Shown: positions 1 through 11,437, counted from the first letter of the stretch. The stretch: DNA of 64,000 nt from Mesotaenium endlicherianum (GCA_009602735.1 WELA01006442.1:413155-477154); one strand, 5' to 3'. Translations and numbers: made by a program. The notes: generated from the sequence alone by a model not told the origin.

Positions 1-755
1 AGATTCCCTCTTGGGAACTCCTACATTCCTAACTTATCTATGATACACAGAAGAATCTTCGGTGTCGTTAGAAGCGTGGGGCTTTGGCCCTCCAGTGGCC
101 TTGGGAACTCCTTCTTCTTCTTCGCGCCCTTCTGCTTCTTGGCAAAGGTGCGTGAGAGTGAATGACATGTCTCAGGCAAGATTCGTGCCTTTCGCAGGCA
201 CCACACAGCATCATCTTTCGAGAATGCCGTGCTTAGTCACACAACTTAGCTGCATGTCGCCTCTGCCTAGCCATGCTCAACTCAAACTCGTAGTCACTCA
301 GCATGCATGCACACCTTGTGACTGTCGCGCGTGGCTGCTTAGCTTCTCAGCTGGCAGTCACGCCTAATTGGCTCATGGCTAAGAATTCCTGAGCGGCGTG
401 CAACCGAATGCCACTTGCTCAAGTTTTCCCAACCGGGCGGCCGTAACCTATCTTGGCATTGCAGCCATGACCTGGCTTAATCTGCCAGTCACACAGTACC
501 TGACCCGGTACTTGCTGGGCGGCTCATTGCTGATCCAAAGCTCCTAGCCTCGCGGCTGTCTTGTCAAAAACTCTCCCATCCTTGGGTGTGGGTCACACTG
601 ACATTGACCCCTTGCCAGTGGTCTTGACGCCGCCATAACCGCTGACTGCGATGTAATTAGTCAAGTGGTCGGTGAGTCAACATTGACTTTCAGCACTAGG
701 TGGCCGTAGCTTGCGCTGCGCGTGCGACACCGTCACACGAATAATAGTCGCGACA
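1..755 (-). repeat. LTR piece of the E3 family, cut by the window edge
   Basis: This stretch is a close direct copy of 51543-52338, the region beside the gag end of element E3. Similarity stops abruptly in both copies after the bases TCGCGACA, at 755 and 52338. Read on the minus strand the repeat begins TGTCGCGACTA, which fits an LTR starting with TG. The other end lies left of base 1, so a solo LTR and the LTR of an element outside the window cannot be told apart. No polypurine tract is visible at 756 onward. Short open frames inside are not supported as genes. Confidence 0.7.
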
Positions 756-1193
756 TGTACGAGCAAGCGCACAGCTACTATGTGCGCGTACTTAAAGAAG
801 ACAGTTTCTAATTTTGGGAATGCACCATTAGTGTTTTTGCACATGTTGAAGTCAAAGAGGTACGTATCAAAAAAATATTTTATGCTCGACCCAGATGGAG
901 AGTCAGATGAATGTGAAAAGTTCGAAGCCACATGGCAAATGATGCTGAATCCAGAAGGAACGACCCTTGAAGACATCTTACTGGTCATCTACGGCCAGCG
1001 GAGGGCAATATAAGGGAAGGACGTGGAGGACGTGGCTATGCAAGTGACTATGAAAAAGTGCAGTAATATAGAGAAAGGATAAGTCGGCCTCATTACCATG
1101 TTGCAATAGGCTTGAAGAATTTTCAATTTGAGATCCTTCTATCATCCTCTCTTTCCCTTTAAATTGTTCATAGTCCTTGAAGGTACTGAACAA
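756..1193. other. Spacer without a supported gene
   Basis: This lies between the LTR piece and the solo M-family repeat. A 100-codon open frame (711-1013, plus) starts inside the LTR and ends here. Its product has a lysine-rich start and an acidic middle but no motif I recognise. The LTR boundary inside it argues against a real gene. Confidence 0.4.
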
Positions 1194-2343
1194 TGTCAAG
1201 ATTTATTAAGTTGAGGTTGACGTACAAAACCAAGCTCTACGTGTGTGAACCATCAACCTAGGAAGACCAACTTTGCATAGACTTTACGCATCCATATGTT
1301 GACCTTCTCTAGATTTCCAGGTCACCAAAGTGTAGCGCGTCAAAGCATCTTCCGAATGGCATCGGTTTCGCGTCATTTGGTTAATTATCAAGCGAGATAG
1401 ATGCGATCTAGTCTGCACCCCTTTCGGCACCTAGCGGAATCACACCAAATGGCCAACTTGTGACTCAATGCACCCAAAGGTGACAATGTTGACTATTCGT
1501 GACCCCAAGGACCCCTAGCTTTGTGCGCACAAATCCGCGAGCCCTTTAGACTACATGAGACTTGCATTTCCATAGTATAAGTGCATCACTGAGGTTATAA
1601 CTTGGTGACTGCATCACCTACCCCGAGAGGAAGCTTCCTCAAGTTCCAGATTTACTTTTGAGGCGCTATCTAGGTAGAACCACCCAAGGTAAGCTCCACT
1701 GATGAGAGACACTTAGCATATTTTTACGTGCTTTGTTTTGATTGGTTTGCGTTATGCTTAGCCTATAGGAATGCTAGTACATGCCTTGAACATATTAGTG
1801 GACATAGGAAAGACTCCTAGAATGACTACATGCATTGGATCCGCCGCATATGACGCCGGTTTCCAAGAGTATAAGAACTAGAGATGTCCCTAGAGGAAAA
1901 TCTTTTTAGAAGTCCCATTAAGGCAGTTGTAAGTCACAGAGATAATCAGTAAAGCTTACACTTTTTATCTCTTGTGTTTTTCAGGACCACTTAGCCTCTC
2001 TCTTGTGAAGAGCAAGCCTTGGTGGCTTCCAGTCACTAGAAGAACTTCACAAGTGGTGAGCAAAGTCACGGCTTATACCCTCTGCCATAGGACTACTCTT
2101 GAAGATCATGATGTGCTTCCAGTGATCTTTTGGGCCAGACTTCATTAGTTGTTTTCCGACCAGATTACAGTCTTGAGGTGCTCACTCTGGAGAGTACACA
2201 CTCCCTTAATTAAAACATTTGACTCTTGACTGCCGTTTGGCTATAAAGCCACATGTATTATAGACTTCATTGCAGCAAAGCCTGCTTGCATATTATGCAT
2301 TGCTTGAGTCGATGATACGCACCCGACCTCCTACCGCATGACA
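1194..2343 (+). repeat. Solo terminal-repeat unit (A-B, no body) of the M family
   Basis: This 1150-bp block begins TGTCA and ends TGACA and is the reverse complement of the repeat blocks in the 10277-45535 array. It has the A segment (about 1194-2209) joined directly to the B segment (about 2210-2343) with no internal body, like the empty unit U0 at 10277-11437. The flanks share ACAA (or AACAA if the end is placed one base earlier), a likely target duplication of 4-5 bp. It has a TATA box and a candidate transcript start. It shows that TGTC...GACA, not the body-proximal repeat edges, are the genomic ends of this family. Confidence 0.75.
1870..1913 (+). promoter_or_regulatory. TATA box and candidate transcript start/self-primer of the M-family repeat
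   Basis: TATAAGAA starts at 1870. Thirty bases downstream, at 1900-1913, lies ATCTTTTTAGAAGT. The body start of M2 holds the exact reverse complement over 14 nt (near 38355-38369), and M1 matches over 12 nt (near 29324-29336). The distance fits a TATA-to-start spacing, so the 14-mer could be the 5' end of the mRNA. In Tf1-type elements the mRNA 5' end folds back onto the primer site. The promoter role is inferred from position only. Confidence 0.45.
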
Positions 2344-3265
2344 ACAATAAAGTATGATCATTATCTTTAAAGAAAATGTCCACAAGCAGGTCATGTCTAT
2401 ATGCTAGTTTTAATCTCTCCAAAACGACCAAGAACATCTAGCCAATTTTACTAATGTAGGATTGCAGCCATGCACAACTACAAAAAACAAAATTTGCCTC
2501 CATGCATAGGCGGATCAGTAACCAAGTATACACATGGTATAGTGGTGTATGACCTCGTGTATGCTAGGAAGCTGTGCTAAGTAGGTCATTGAAGCATTTT
2601 AGCTATATGTATGGTGGGTAGGTGTGAAGTTAGTAGAGGTATATGCTCACTTTAATATCGTTTGTGAAATGAATAATTCCAAGTATCGGCTTTGTTAATA
2701 CTGAATGATAACATTTTCCCACATAGACTGTGTGGGTCAGCGTTCGTGGACTCCTTTGCATTCATATTATGTTCTTTCTTATATTGCGCTAATTTGACGA
2801 GCTTCGTTACTTATGCCTGCATAAAAAACGATGACAGAAGTAGAGCAAGTGATATGTTTTTCACATAGTCATGAAATTGGCCACACATGCCGTGTGAAAC
2901 AAATAGGGAAGGCCACGCAGAGCAAATCTGATGAATTTAAGATGCATGCTGAGTCATTAATTGGATATTGGGCAAATGATATCATGGTTTCACTCACGTT
3001 CAGTTTGTTTTGGCAAACACTACTTGTCATTTATCTATCCCGGCATTGACTCCGACACGCCTGTTTATCACTAGGTACCCTAATTCTACATTTATATGTG
3101 CATATGTGAGTGCATTAAATATTTGGTTTGTGGACCACATAAAGTCTGTTTAATCTTCAACTTCAGCCCTTGAACTCATCATGGCCTCCAATTGATTTTT
3201 TTACCATTTTCATTCATTATACGGCTGCAACCATTTTTGATAGTAATAATGGGACATTTTTGTTA

Positions 3266-3298
3266 TACATATATATATATATATATACATACATATAC
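3266..3298. repeat. (AT)n microsatellite
   Basis: An alternating AT run followed by short ATAC units, in AT-rich intergenic DNA. Confidence 0.8.
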
Positions 3299-3549
3299 TT
3301 ATAATCGTAACTCCATGTTGCTTTGGTATGGTCCATAGGGAAAGCAGACTTCCCTCTACGCATAGTTAATTTGAGCCGCATACTTAATGTGAGCGTGGTT
3401 GACGCAAACAGGTGGTCTTCGCACCTCCGCTAATAGATGTTCACATACGGTGATGATGACAATCTTTCTATATCTTTGGTGGTATAATGACATTTAATAG
3501 GAAAAATTGCAATGCACCAACAATCCTTTGTAGAGTACTAGTAGTATGA

Positions 3550-3696
3550 CAATTATATGTATGGATATATATACACACATATATATGTCCACTTATTATA
3601 TATATCTTTAGTTGTATATATACATGCATATATATGTATACACATGTATGCACACATACATATATTTATATATGCATATGGACATATGCATGTGTA

Positions 3697-3727
<31 letters not shown>

Positions 3728-3735
3728 ATGTGTCT
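3550..3735. repeat. Compound TATATG/CATATA microsatellite
   Basis: About 190 bp of TATATG, CATATA and TATACA steps, nearly self-complementary, so both strands are open in several frames. These frames are artefacts of composition. Confidence 0.8.
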
Positions 3736-4959
3736 CTCCCTATACATGTAAGCATTCTAATCCCACGTTCCCGCGCTCCTCGTTAAGAGGAATAATGGAG
3801 AAACTAATGCTTTGTCGACTAAGCAATCACTACTTGTTTCATTCAAGGAGCACTCAATGTCCTTTATCCTCTTTGCAAGACCTCTCCGTCTGCGCCCGTG
3901 CAGGCCATGCAGACCAAGTGTAAGCTAGCAGCGCTGCCTTTAACGCTCTCAACTCAATTTCACTAAATGGTACGTTTGGATCATTTATGTTAACCTTTTA
4001 ATATTTAGATTTTTTTCCTTGTAATTTGAACGAACTCTTCATTGTCTCCGATTAGTAATATGTCCCTTGTCAGTGCGGATTTTAGACAAGTATGCATATA
4101 GAGGAAAGCTGTAGTATCAGCAACAGCACTAGTAGTGTTAGCAACGACAGCAAGAGCTACATGTAGCAGCAGGAGGAAGAGCAATAGCAGGATCGCGCGC
4201 TAATGCCTCCTTGTTGTTTCTTGACTGCCACCTCTTTGGTCATGTTTCTTTTGCTTGATAGCAGCTGGCACGGGTAGTTAGGCCTCTTGTATCCCCTTGA
4301 CCGTACAAGATCCATCTCTTGGCAAGTCCAATCATGTGCCACCTGTCACTTCCCACCGTCTGCATGTCACCACTTGCTTGCCACTTGTTCTCTGATGCTT
4401 TTTCCTCTTAGTACTCACGTGCACACACTCCGGCTACTCAATCACTCAAGCTGGCCTCATCCTGAGCCTCGATCGCGTGTGCATGTACGTGTACGTCTGT
4501 GTCTCTTTGGACTGACGTCCTTAACACTAGATGGCCCAATGCACTCTATAGGGTGCATATGACATATTTGGGTGTATTTAGAGACCCTGCTGATTTCGGC
4601 TACCATTTTTTGCATACTTGTCCATATTCTATAAAAATTATCTTAAATTGTCACACATGTGCCATAAAATGTGCGAATAAATTGGCAACTGAATCCGACG
4701 AGATACGGACGAAGTTGCAAGTGAAATTGTGACATCAAAATTAGTGAAAATTATTGAAAATGAAACCGCGAATAAAGCACATTCGAGAGAATTAGCAACA
4801 CCACAGCCTTCTTCTCCGTCAAAGTTCTTTCTCTGTCCGCCATGAATAGCGGCAAAAATTCCTCAGGGTCAGTTCCTAGGACTGTTTATCTACATTTCTA
4901 CTGTATTCTTTGGTCGTTGTTGGGCATATGAGCAGTTTGAGGACAATTGCAAGGAGTGT

Positions 4960-5890
4960 ATGTTGAGAGGAGAGGTCGTGAAGAAGAAAAAGGGAAAGAA
5001 GTTAGAGTTGCTCTATGAAGTCTTGTTCGCGTTTGATCGTAAGAAGATAACGTTTACTGCAGCCTTTGTAGAGGTCCACTTGCGGCCATTTGATTTTTTT
5101 GATGAAGTGATTGTGCCTGGAGTGTTCAAGGAGAGATTGGACGAAGTGCAAACTTCACGGTTTGCACAACCTGCTGTAGACCACCCACTGCAGCCTACTT
5201 TGCTCAATTTTGACTAGCCTTCTGAAACAAACATTGAATCCAATACTCAGCCGTCTTCTCAAACCGAGAAGAGGAAAAGAGGGCAGCCATTGAAGTTTAA
5301 TAAGATAGCCGCTCCTGCTGAGAGGAGCAAGTTTAGAATAGGACAGGTGGCAGCAGATAGGCTAGAGAAGGGCAAGTCTAAGGTCCTCAATTTTGAGTCT
5401 AATGCCAGTGCCAGTGAAGACAACAGCAGCTCTGAAGAAGAGGAGGAGCACATATGGCCCCTGAGCATGCAAAAAGACACGGGAGCAAGTGGAGATCCTC
5501 AACCAGAGAGTGGACTTGGAAGTTACCAGCAACTGGTGAGACCCACAACGACATGCTGCTGAAGCCTTCTACAGATCATCATCATGGTCTTCAAGGCATA
5601 GCTGACCTCCAGGATGGCAACAAAGGTTACCTTGGCTTAACCCTCTTATGAAGGTAGATTTACCCGTGGGCACTATCCTTGCAAGATTTTTAATGACAAG
5701 TATGAGTATTGTAAGGTGTGTGCTGCTGGTCTTCGCGACCAACGTAGCTTAAAAAAAAGGCCAATAAAGACGAAGTACATGTGTTTCCATTGTGATATTC
5801 TCTTGTGTGCAGCACCTTGTTTTCAAGTGTACCACACTAATAGACCCATAGATGGGCTAGATGTAGGACCTGGGAAGGAAGTCAGGCAAA
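4960..5890 (+). pseudogene. piggyBac-like transposase remnant (C-terminal Cys domain retained)
   Basis: Several plus-strand frames in a row look like one decayed transposase with its catalytic core deleted. The 3' part (about 5690-5850) reads YEYCKVC, then CFHCDILLC, then PCFQVYHT: spaced Cys pairs and the PCFxxYHT ending of the zinc-binding C-terminal domain of piggyBac (DDE_Tnp_1_7) transposases. The 5' part (4960-5217) is a short Lys-rich and aromatic region. It is followed by a KRKRGQP AT-hook-like basic stretch and an acidic Ser/Glu run (5270-5450), common before the core in this superfamily. The central DDD core is missing, with stops at 5215 and 5560. The C-terminal match is fairly firm; joining the 5' part to it is inference. 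Confidence 0.55.
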
Positions 5891-7354
5891 AGTCGAGATT
5901 TCAACGATTTTGTAAGACGCGCGTATATTTTCTATTTTTTCATGTTTGGTGGTGTGTGCAATATGGATCATATGCCATGTGTATGTGATTGTTACCGGAT
6001 GCTTGCATTGACAATTCAATTTAGAATGTTCATTACCATGATTTATGAGCATCATTTCATGTGTTGCAAGAGCAAAAAAGATCATTGGTTATTGTTAATT
6101 TATTTTTAATATATTTAAAAAAAATACGACTGGGAAGGCAAGAGATTATTTGTGATGTGCATAAAATGTCACGATTAGAAACATAGTGACCATTTTACAA
6201 AGAGTGTATATGTACTTGACACTGTTTGAGATCAAAATGCACCCGGCAAAAGAAGGCGCTCCTATGTGGGTGCATGGCCTTGAAAATCTGTATCTTCGTC
6301 AATACTTGTCCTATCAGTCCAAGATTCTAGGTACTCACTCAAGACATAGCAGGGCATCTATTGTCTAAATCCCAGGCCCTCAAGTCTTGGCAATTATGAG
6401 ATACAATGCCTCAAAGTTGGAGAAATATCGCGCGCTTATTTTAGCATTATCAAATGCCATTTGAATCATTAATAAAAATAATAATTATATGTAAAAAGTA
6501 CAGAATAAAAAACCTTATGATATGTACTTCTCAAAACTTTGACTCATGGCCTCACCGGACTAGTATTGTGAGCTACATAAATTCCCAAACATGTGCTCAA
6601 AACGCATCCAAAAATGCACAATACATCGGGCCATCTAGTGTTAAGCTGGGGGGGGGGGGNNNNNNNNNNNNNNNNNNNNNNNNGGGGGGGGGGGGGGGGC
6701 TGCATTACGTTGTGCTCCACCTCCAGGCTCCTCCCTCACAATGTCTATCTGTTGCTGCTACTGCTGGTGGCACTATTGCTAGCTTTCTTTCTCGTCTCTT
6801 CTAGGTCCCTTTCACACGGGCCCACTTCTCTTCCCTGCTCTTTTCTCGTCCGATTACTCATTCACTTAAGTCGGCCTCATCCTTAGCCTCAATTGCGGGT
6901 GCATGCCAAGTCTACAGGAGTCGCAACTGAGGACTATTAGCTAAAATAATTCTCAACACTTCCATTAAAATTTTATGGCTAATCATAAGGGAAGCGCTCT
7001 GTTTGGGCCTAAGGAGGTAGGCTCGAAGGAAATAAACCGCTGGTGAAAGATTTTCATCAGTTGGAGCATCCTAGGGGTAGATGCTCCCTCCTCCATATCC
7101 AGCAGAGTGAGTGCTCCCTCTTGGTGACTCCTCAGAAGCAGTAGCAAGCAGGTGCGGATAAAGTCACTTGAGTAACAGAGGAGCAACTAGAAGGAGAATA
7201 GCAAGCAAATACATGCAGATGGGTATTGAGAGTGGGGACCCTGGCTTGCCAATGGCAGCCAGGATCCCTCTTAAGCAAAAAGTGAAATGTCATATTGATA
7301 ACAACATTAAAGATCTAATATGGTAGTAGCCTTACAAGTGGCTCAGTCAATTTA
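5891..7354. other. Repeat-derived spacer, no supported gene
   Basis: AT-rich at first, then the N gap with flanking G runs, then pyrimidine-rich DNA. From about 6950 to 7354 the sequence borders the polypurine tract of element E0 and should hold its 3' terminal repeat, but no second copy in the window confirms this. No coding sequence is supported. Confidence 0.4.
6660..6683. other. Assembly gap (24 N) inside a poly-G run
   Basis: Twenty-four N with G runs on both sides (about 6648-6659 and 6684-6699). The gap is probably an unsequenced G homopolymer. Frames crossing it are not meaningful. Confidence 0.95.
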
Positions 7355-7377
7355 CCCCCCCCCAGCTGAAAAGTCCA

Positions 7378-7479
7378 TCAGCTGCAGTGAGGGCAGAACC
7401 AAGCATCGGCAGGCACGTGGAGCAGCGGTGGGGTGAGGCATTGTAAATGGTAACCAGCATTGCATGAATCACAAAAATA
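7378..7479 (-). pseudogene. PHD finger, C-terminal half (E0)
   Basis: The minus-strand frame ending at the stop 7380-7378 reads CDSCNAGYHLQC, a 15-residue PP-containing linker, then WFCPHC. These are the second Cys pair, the His-x2-Cys and the last Cys pair of the C4HC3 PHD finger, plus its conserved Trp before the last Cys pair. The first Cys pair is not in this frame upstream because of the deletion or frameshift near 7480-7490. The domain sits directly before the stop codon and polypurine tract, so it was the polyprotein C-terminus, as in M1. PHD fingers usually bind histone H3 tails; the ligand here is unknown. Confidence 0.7.
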
Positions 7480-7542
7480 GCATGTTAGCGGGGCGGTTAG
7501 ATTGAGTGCATATCTGACAAGGATGGTTTGTTGGAACCGTGG

Positions 7543-8478
7543 CTAAGGTAGGCTCGTATTTGATGGGAAGGTTGGGGAGATTGCAAGGCGCGCAGTTGCG
7601 CAAATGGTCTTAAGTAAAACCACCGTTGGACCCAACAAGAGTGAGGACGCCTGAAAGCCGAGGTAGGCACGTAGACGCGACAAATCTGTTGGAGCAGGAA
7701 TGCACTGTAAGGCATCTATTTTCACTTGCTAGGGTGCAAGCCCTCCCGGACCAATATTGTGTCCCAGATACAGCACCGTGCGCGTAGCAAACTTGCACTT
7801 GCCAGGATGACACTTGAGTCCGACAGCCTGCAAGCGCTGAAAAAGCAGATCCAGAATTAATTGGTCAGTCAGATTATTGCTGAAAATTAAGACGTCATCG
7901 ATATAGCAACGAGCAAAGTCCAAATTAGCTAACACCCGGTCCATGACCCGCTAGAATTGTGCGGGTGCATTCTTGAGCCCGAATAGCATAACCTTCAAGT
8001 GGTATAGCCAGTCCGCGCCCCACAATACGGTCTTATGCTTGTCCTACGCTCGGATCTGGATCAGGTTGAATCCCTGGCGAGGGTCGAGTACGCTAGAGAC
8101 CTGCTTATGACCAAGGCTGTCAAAAATGTTGTGTGGAATAGGCATAGGGTAGCGATCATTAGTCGTAGCGGTGTTCAATCGGCGGTAGTCGCCGCATATA
8201 CGCTAATCTATCCACTTTCCAAATAAGCCCTTCTTTGCCGGCATGACGGTGGGGGCAGCAAAGTTAGACTGTGACTCCTCGATGAGCCCTGCTGCTTGCA
8301 GCTCCCTACACTTCTCTGCAACTAAGGTCCACTCAGCAACACTCTGACGGTGGCAACGAAGGAAGATGGGATTGGGGGTGGTAAGCTCAATGGCCATCTC
8401 TGCAGTAGTACAGATACCTAGCTCAATGATAGCGAAGGCAAAGCTACTACGGTGAGTGTCTAACAACGCGGTGATCAA
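7543..8478 (-). pseudogene. Reverse transcriptase fragment (E0)
   Basis: The 5' part (8478-8203) has the Ty3 entry region: CRELQAAGLIEES followed by APTVMPAKK, the 'S..AAP.V..KK' motif where the template grip begins. A degraded middle follows. The 3' part (7944-7729) has the active-site box ARCYIDDVLIFS with both catalytic Asp, then GLKCHPGKCKFA and YLGH. A further frame (about 7720-7600) has the connection-domain motif LSRLRAYLGF. Several stops and frameshifts separate these parts, so no functional enzyme is encoded. Closest relatives in the window are the M1 and M2 RT regions. Confidence 0.8.
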
Positions 8479-8755
8479 GAATCTCTCGCTAGCGGGTAAG
8501 TCACCAATGTCCCATTCATGCGTAGGTTTAGCGAGAATGCCTGCAAGAACACCGGTGCCGGCGATTGGCTGCTATGCGCGCGATGTGCTACCCTCCAGCG
8601 TGGAAGAAAGAGATGACGAAAAGGCATAAATGAACGTTGGATAGAAGGCAGAAGCAGCGGGAGCCAGCAAGGCGTTAAGCACGATTGAGAACGTGGATAA
8701 TGAGCTGTTCGTACCAACAGGAGGCAAGCATCTGCTACGATGATTGCGAAGGCCA

Positions 8756-9064
8756 TCACTCCCTCCCCCCCCACGATAGTGGATGACAGATATCAGAGTT
8801 GAGATTGAGGGCGACGTGGAACAGCCAGGTGAGGGCGTACACGTCCATGGCACGATCAAGCAATTGGCACCGGAGGGTATCCAAAAGACCAGGAACAGTA
8901 GTGGCGTGAGGCTGAAAGCCCATGGCACGCTCGCGGACGGCGACAGGAGGCTCGATGGGTTGAGAAAGTTGGGTGCTGTAGAGCATGCCAGGCCCCCAAG
9001 ATCCATTGGGTTGGGGGCAGAAGGCGTAGGAGAGAGGCCAACTGACAAAGGTGGGAAAGGTGCG
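8756..9064 (-). pseudogene. C-terminal piece of a DNMT3-type cytosine methyltransferase (E0)
   Basis: The frame reads PTFVSW near its start, then GMLYSTQLSQPIEPP and VRERAMGFQPHAT. The M2 methyltransferase has PTFVSRYD, then GMIIDLKSGMFQRP and EMERAMGFPLHLT at the same spacing. DNMT3 enzymes have the EMERVFGFP motif (motif IX) at this point. Only the tail from about motif VIII/IX on is kept. It is followed downstream by RT, the order seen in the M units, which shows that the methyltransferase-RT arrangement is old in this group. The fragment is far too short to be active. Confidence 0.6.
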
Positions 9065-9088
9065 GCGCGGCTGATTTGGTGTATTAAC

Positions 9089-10276
9089 ACTAGCTATACT
9101 GCGGATCCTATTTTGGTTCCGATACCAAATTTTGTCCCATGCCTAGGCAAGATTCTACACCCCCTTAGCATAATTTTTATTCATCAAATTTGTTTGAAAA
9201 TAGGCTCATTGGATGTGTCATAACTCAAACCCCTCCGGCAAATTAGTTTTAGCCCTGTCGGACAATATCTGACGAAGTTATGTAAGTTTGCCGGCCAAGA
9301 AGAGGCCATTTTTTATTTCAATTTTGACCTTTGAATAGGCCTTTTTCAGCCTGTCATTTCTTTCGCTTTGTATGCTACAGAAGCCATGGCTAACATTGCT
9401 TCTTTGTCTAGAGGCCCTACAATAGCTTTAGGCACTAAGATACTAACACCTAGTGAGAACTGGAGGGAAAATTTGGGCAGCACAAGACTTCGGAGAGCAC
9501 TACAAAGAGTTTTTTTTGGTCGGAATCTTAGAGGAAGAGGTGCATAAGACCAAAGAAACTAACTTCAAAATCTATTTTGGCTATGATGGAGAGTACAAAA
9601 CTTGGGGACGTAAGCAGATAATACAATGCATGCCTTCAATCCCCGAATTTCGTTAGTTTTGCCCATATGAGTTAGTTGTTGGAGTTGAGGCCTCTTCGGA
9701 CCCACTTTCACAGCTTCCTGCTTCTCATGTGCTTCAAGTGACTCCTAGCATTGTAAACACACTCCCTGAACCAGAAGATACTCCCACACCACCAAAAGAC
9801 ACTCCTACATTAGTAGCAGACACAAAAATTGAGGAAGAGTCCAAAACAGGGTTACAAGTGGTAGAATCAGGGTGAAAACGAGGGAGACCATCAAATCAGA
9901 CAAGACCAGACATATCTGTGCCTGCTAACACAGAAGAGAGAAGGAACAGGGTGGTTGTGGCAAGGGAGAGTGCTAAGAGGAGGGCAAAGAGGAGCTACAG
10001 TATGAAGAAGAATGGGCAGTCATATGAAGAGGAGTACAGCTCTGACACATAGTTGGAGTCTGAAGGAGAGCCAATGGTGCCTGCTGCTATTGAAGAAGAA
10101 GAAGGTGAGGAGCCTGCCAACAATAGAAAGGAGCACTCCTAGAGGCCTGTTGCTGAAGGTGAAGTTCCACAACGGCTGGTAAAGCCTGTCAGCACTCTGG
10201 CCACAGGCCTGGCCAAAGTGAATTTAAGGCACTTTCATAGCCTGAGCCCCTTTGCTGTCGTGTGCCTTCTGAATGG
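9089..10276 (+). pseudogene. Unassigned coding remnant, possibly the N-terminal part of a piggyBac-like transposase
   Basis: The plus-strand frame 9453-9656 reads FGEHYKEFFLVGILEE, then an alternating hydrophobic stretch with YFGYDGEYKTW. This resembles the small beta-rich region that precedes the core in some algal and oomycete piggyBac-like proteins. Downstream, in broken frames, come a KRGRPSNQ AT-hook-like motif (about 9874-9900), a basic Arg/Lys block (about 9940-10010) and acidic Glu runs (about 10020-10110). The same order of pieces occurs at 4960-5450. No catalytic core is present. The family call is weak. The M array begins at 10277 right after this debris. Confidence 0.3.
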
Positions 10277-11437
10277 TGTCGTGCATTATGGGGTCAAACG
10301 CGTCTAATCTATGTAAGCAACACACAAATGGTCAAGCAGGACTGGCTATGACAAAAGAAAAAATGCATGCGGCCTTATGGCCAAAACGAAGGTCAGCGGT
10401 ACGAAGGTCAGCTGTCAAATGTTCTAATTTAAGGGGTGTATACTCTCTAAAGTGAGCACCTCAAGACTGTAATCTAGTAGGAAAACAACTAATGAAGTTT
10501 GGCCCAAAAGGTCACTGGAAGCACATCATGATCTTCAAGAGTAGTCCTATGGCATGGTTTAAGCTGTGACTTTGCTCACCACTTGTGAAGTTCTTCTAGT
10601 GACTGGAAGCCAGCAGGGTTTGCTCTTCACAAAAGAGAGACTCAGTGGTCCTGAAAACACAAGAGGTAAAAGTGTAAGCTTTACTCATAACTCTGTTGCT
10701 TACCGCTAGCATAATTAGACTTCTTAAAAGATGTCCTTCTAAGGGCATCTATTGCTATATACTCCCTGCAACACCGGCGCTGAAGGCAGCGGATTCAATG
10801 CACACAGTCACACTAGGAGGCTCTTCTAAGTCCACAAAAGTGGAGGTAAAGCACGTACTAACTCTCCTATTGGCTAAGCACAACACACACCAATCAAATA
10901 TAGTGCAAGTAAGTGGATGCATGGCTCTCATTGGCGGAGCTTACCTCAAGTAATGCTACCTAGATAATGCCTCAAAAGTAGATCTGAAACGTGAGGAAGG
11001 TTCCTTTAAGAATAATATATGTGGTAACCAAATTATAGCTCAAATGGTGCTCATATATTATGCTAATACATGCTAAGTGTACTTTATCAAACTCGCAAAT
11101 TTGTATGCTAATGGCTAGAGGTCTTTGGAGTTGCGAAGAGCCAACAATGTCACCTTTGGGCACATTGAGTTACAAAGTGGCCTTTGGTGGAATCCGCTAG
11201 GGGCCGGTAGGTGGCACGGAATAGGTCGCAGATATCTCGCTCGATACTTGACTAGATGGCGCGCAACCGATGCCGTTTGGAAGGTGACGCGACACTCTAC
11301 ACCTTGGCAACTTGGAATGCTAGCAAAGGTCAACATATGAATGCGTGAAGCAAGGTCAAAGTTGGCCTTCCTAGGTCGATGGTCGACGCACGTGTGCCTT
11401 GGCAGGGTCAACGGTTGCGACCTAATGAGTCATAACA
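10277..11437 (-). repeat. U0: empty A-B unit at the 3' end of the array
   Basis: The plus strand starts TGTCGTGC at 10277 and ends CATAACA at 11437. B occupies about 10277-10430 and A about 10431-11437; the joint near 10430-10440 corresponds to the place where M1 and M2 hold their bodies. It is collinear with the solo unit 1194-2343. It keeps a version of the candidate self-primer (13 of 14 bases, near 10728-10741). Confidence 0.75.

Larger units (their letters stand above)
2344..4959. other. AT-rich intergenic stretch with microsatellites
   Basis: No coding region is convincing. The longest open frames fall in TATATG-type simple repeats and give low-complexity Tyr/Ile/His/Met peptides on both strands. 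Around 4150-4560 a few mixed-composition frames are open but show no family motif. Some bases at 4360-4500 resemble 6730-6900 (city-like runs of Leu/Ser codons, Pro-rich), so an old dispersed repeat may be present. Confidence 0.5.
7355..9088 (-). mobile_element. E0: decayed Ty3-type retrotransposon with DNMT tail and PHD finger
   Basis: Read on the minus strand this element contains, in order: the end of a C5-methyltransferase, reverse transcriptase, a large deletion, the second half of a PHD finger, a stop, and a polypurine tract (C run at 7355-7363 on the plus strand). This is the domain order of M1 and M2, with RNase H and integrase lost at about 7490. The sequence between PHD and polypurine tract also resembles the same place in M1. 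It is an independent, diverged member of the DNMT-plus-PHD group. The 5' edge at about 9088 is where coding similarity ends; no LTR or target duplication was identified. Confidence 0.65.

Noticed and set aside
711-1013. 100-codon plus-strand frame crossing an LTR edge
   Set aside because: It starts inside the LTR and shows no motif; the LTR boundary makes a gene unlikely.
3468-3751. Overlapping open frames on both strands rich in Tyr, Ile, His and Met
   Set aside because: They lie in the TATATG/CATATA microsatellite, which is nearly self-complementary and stop-poor by composition.
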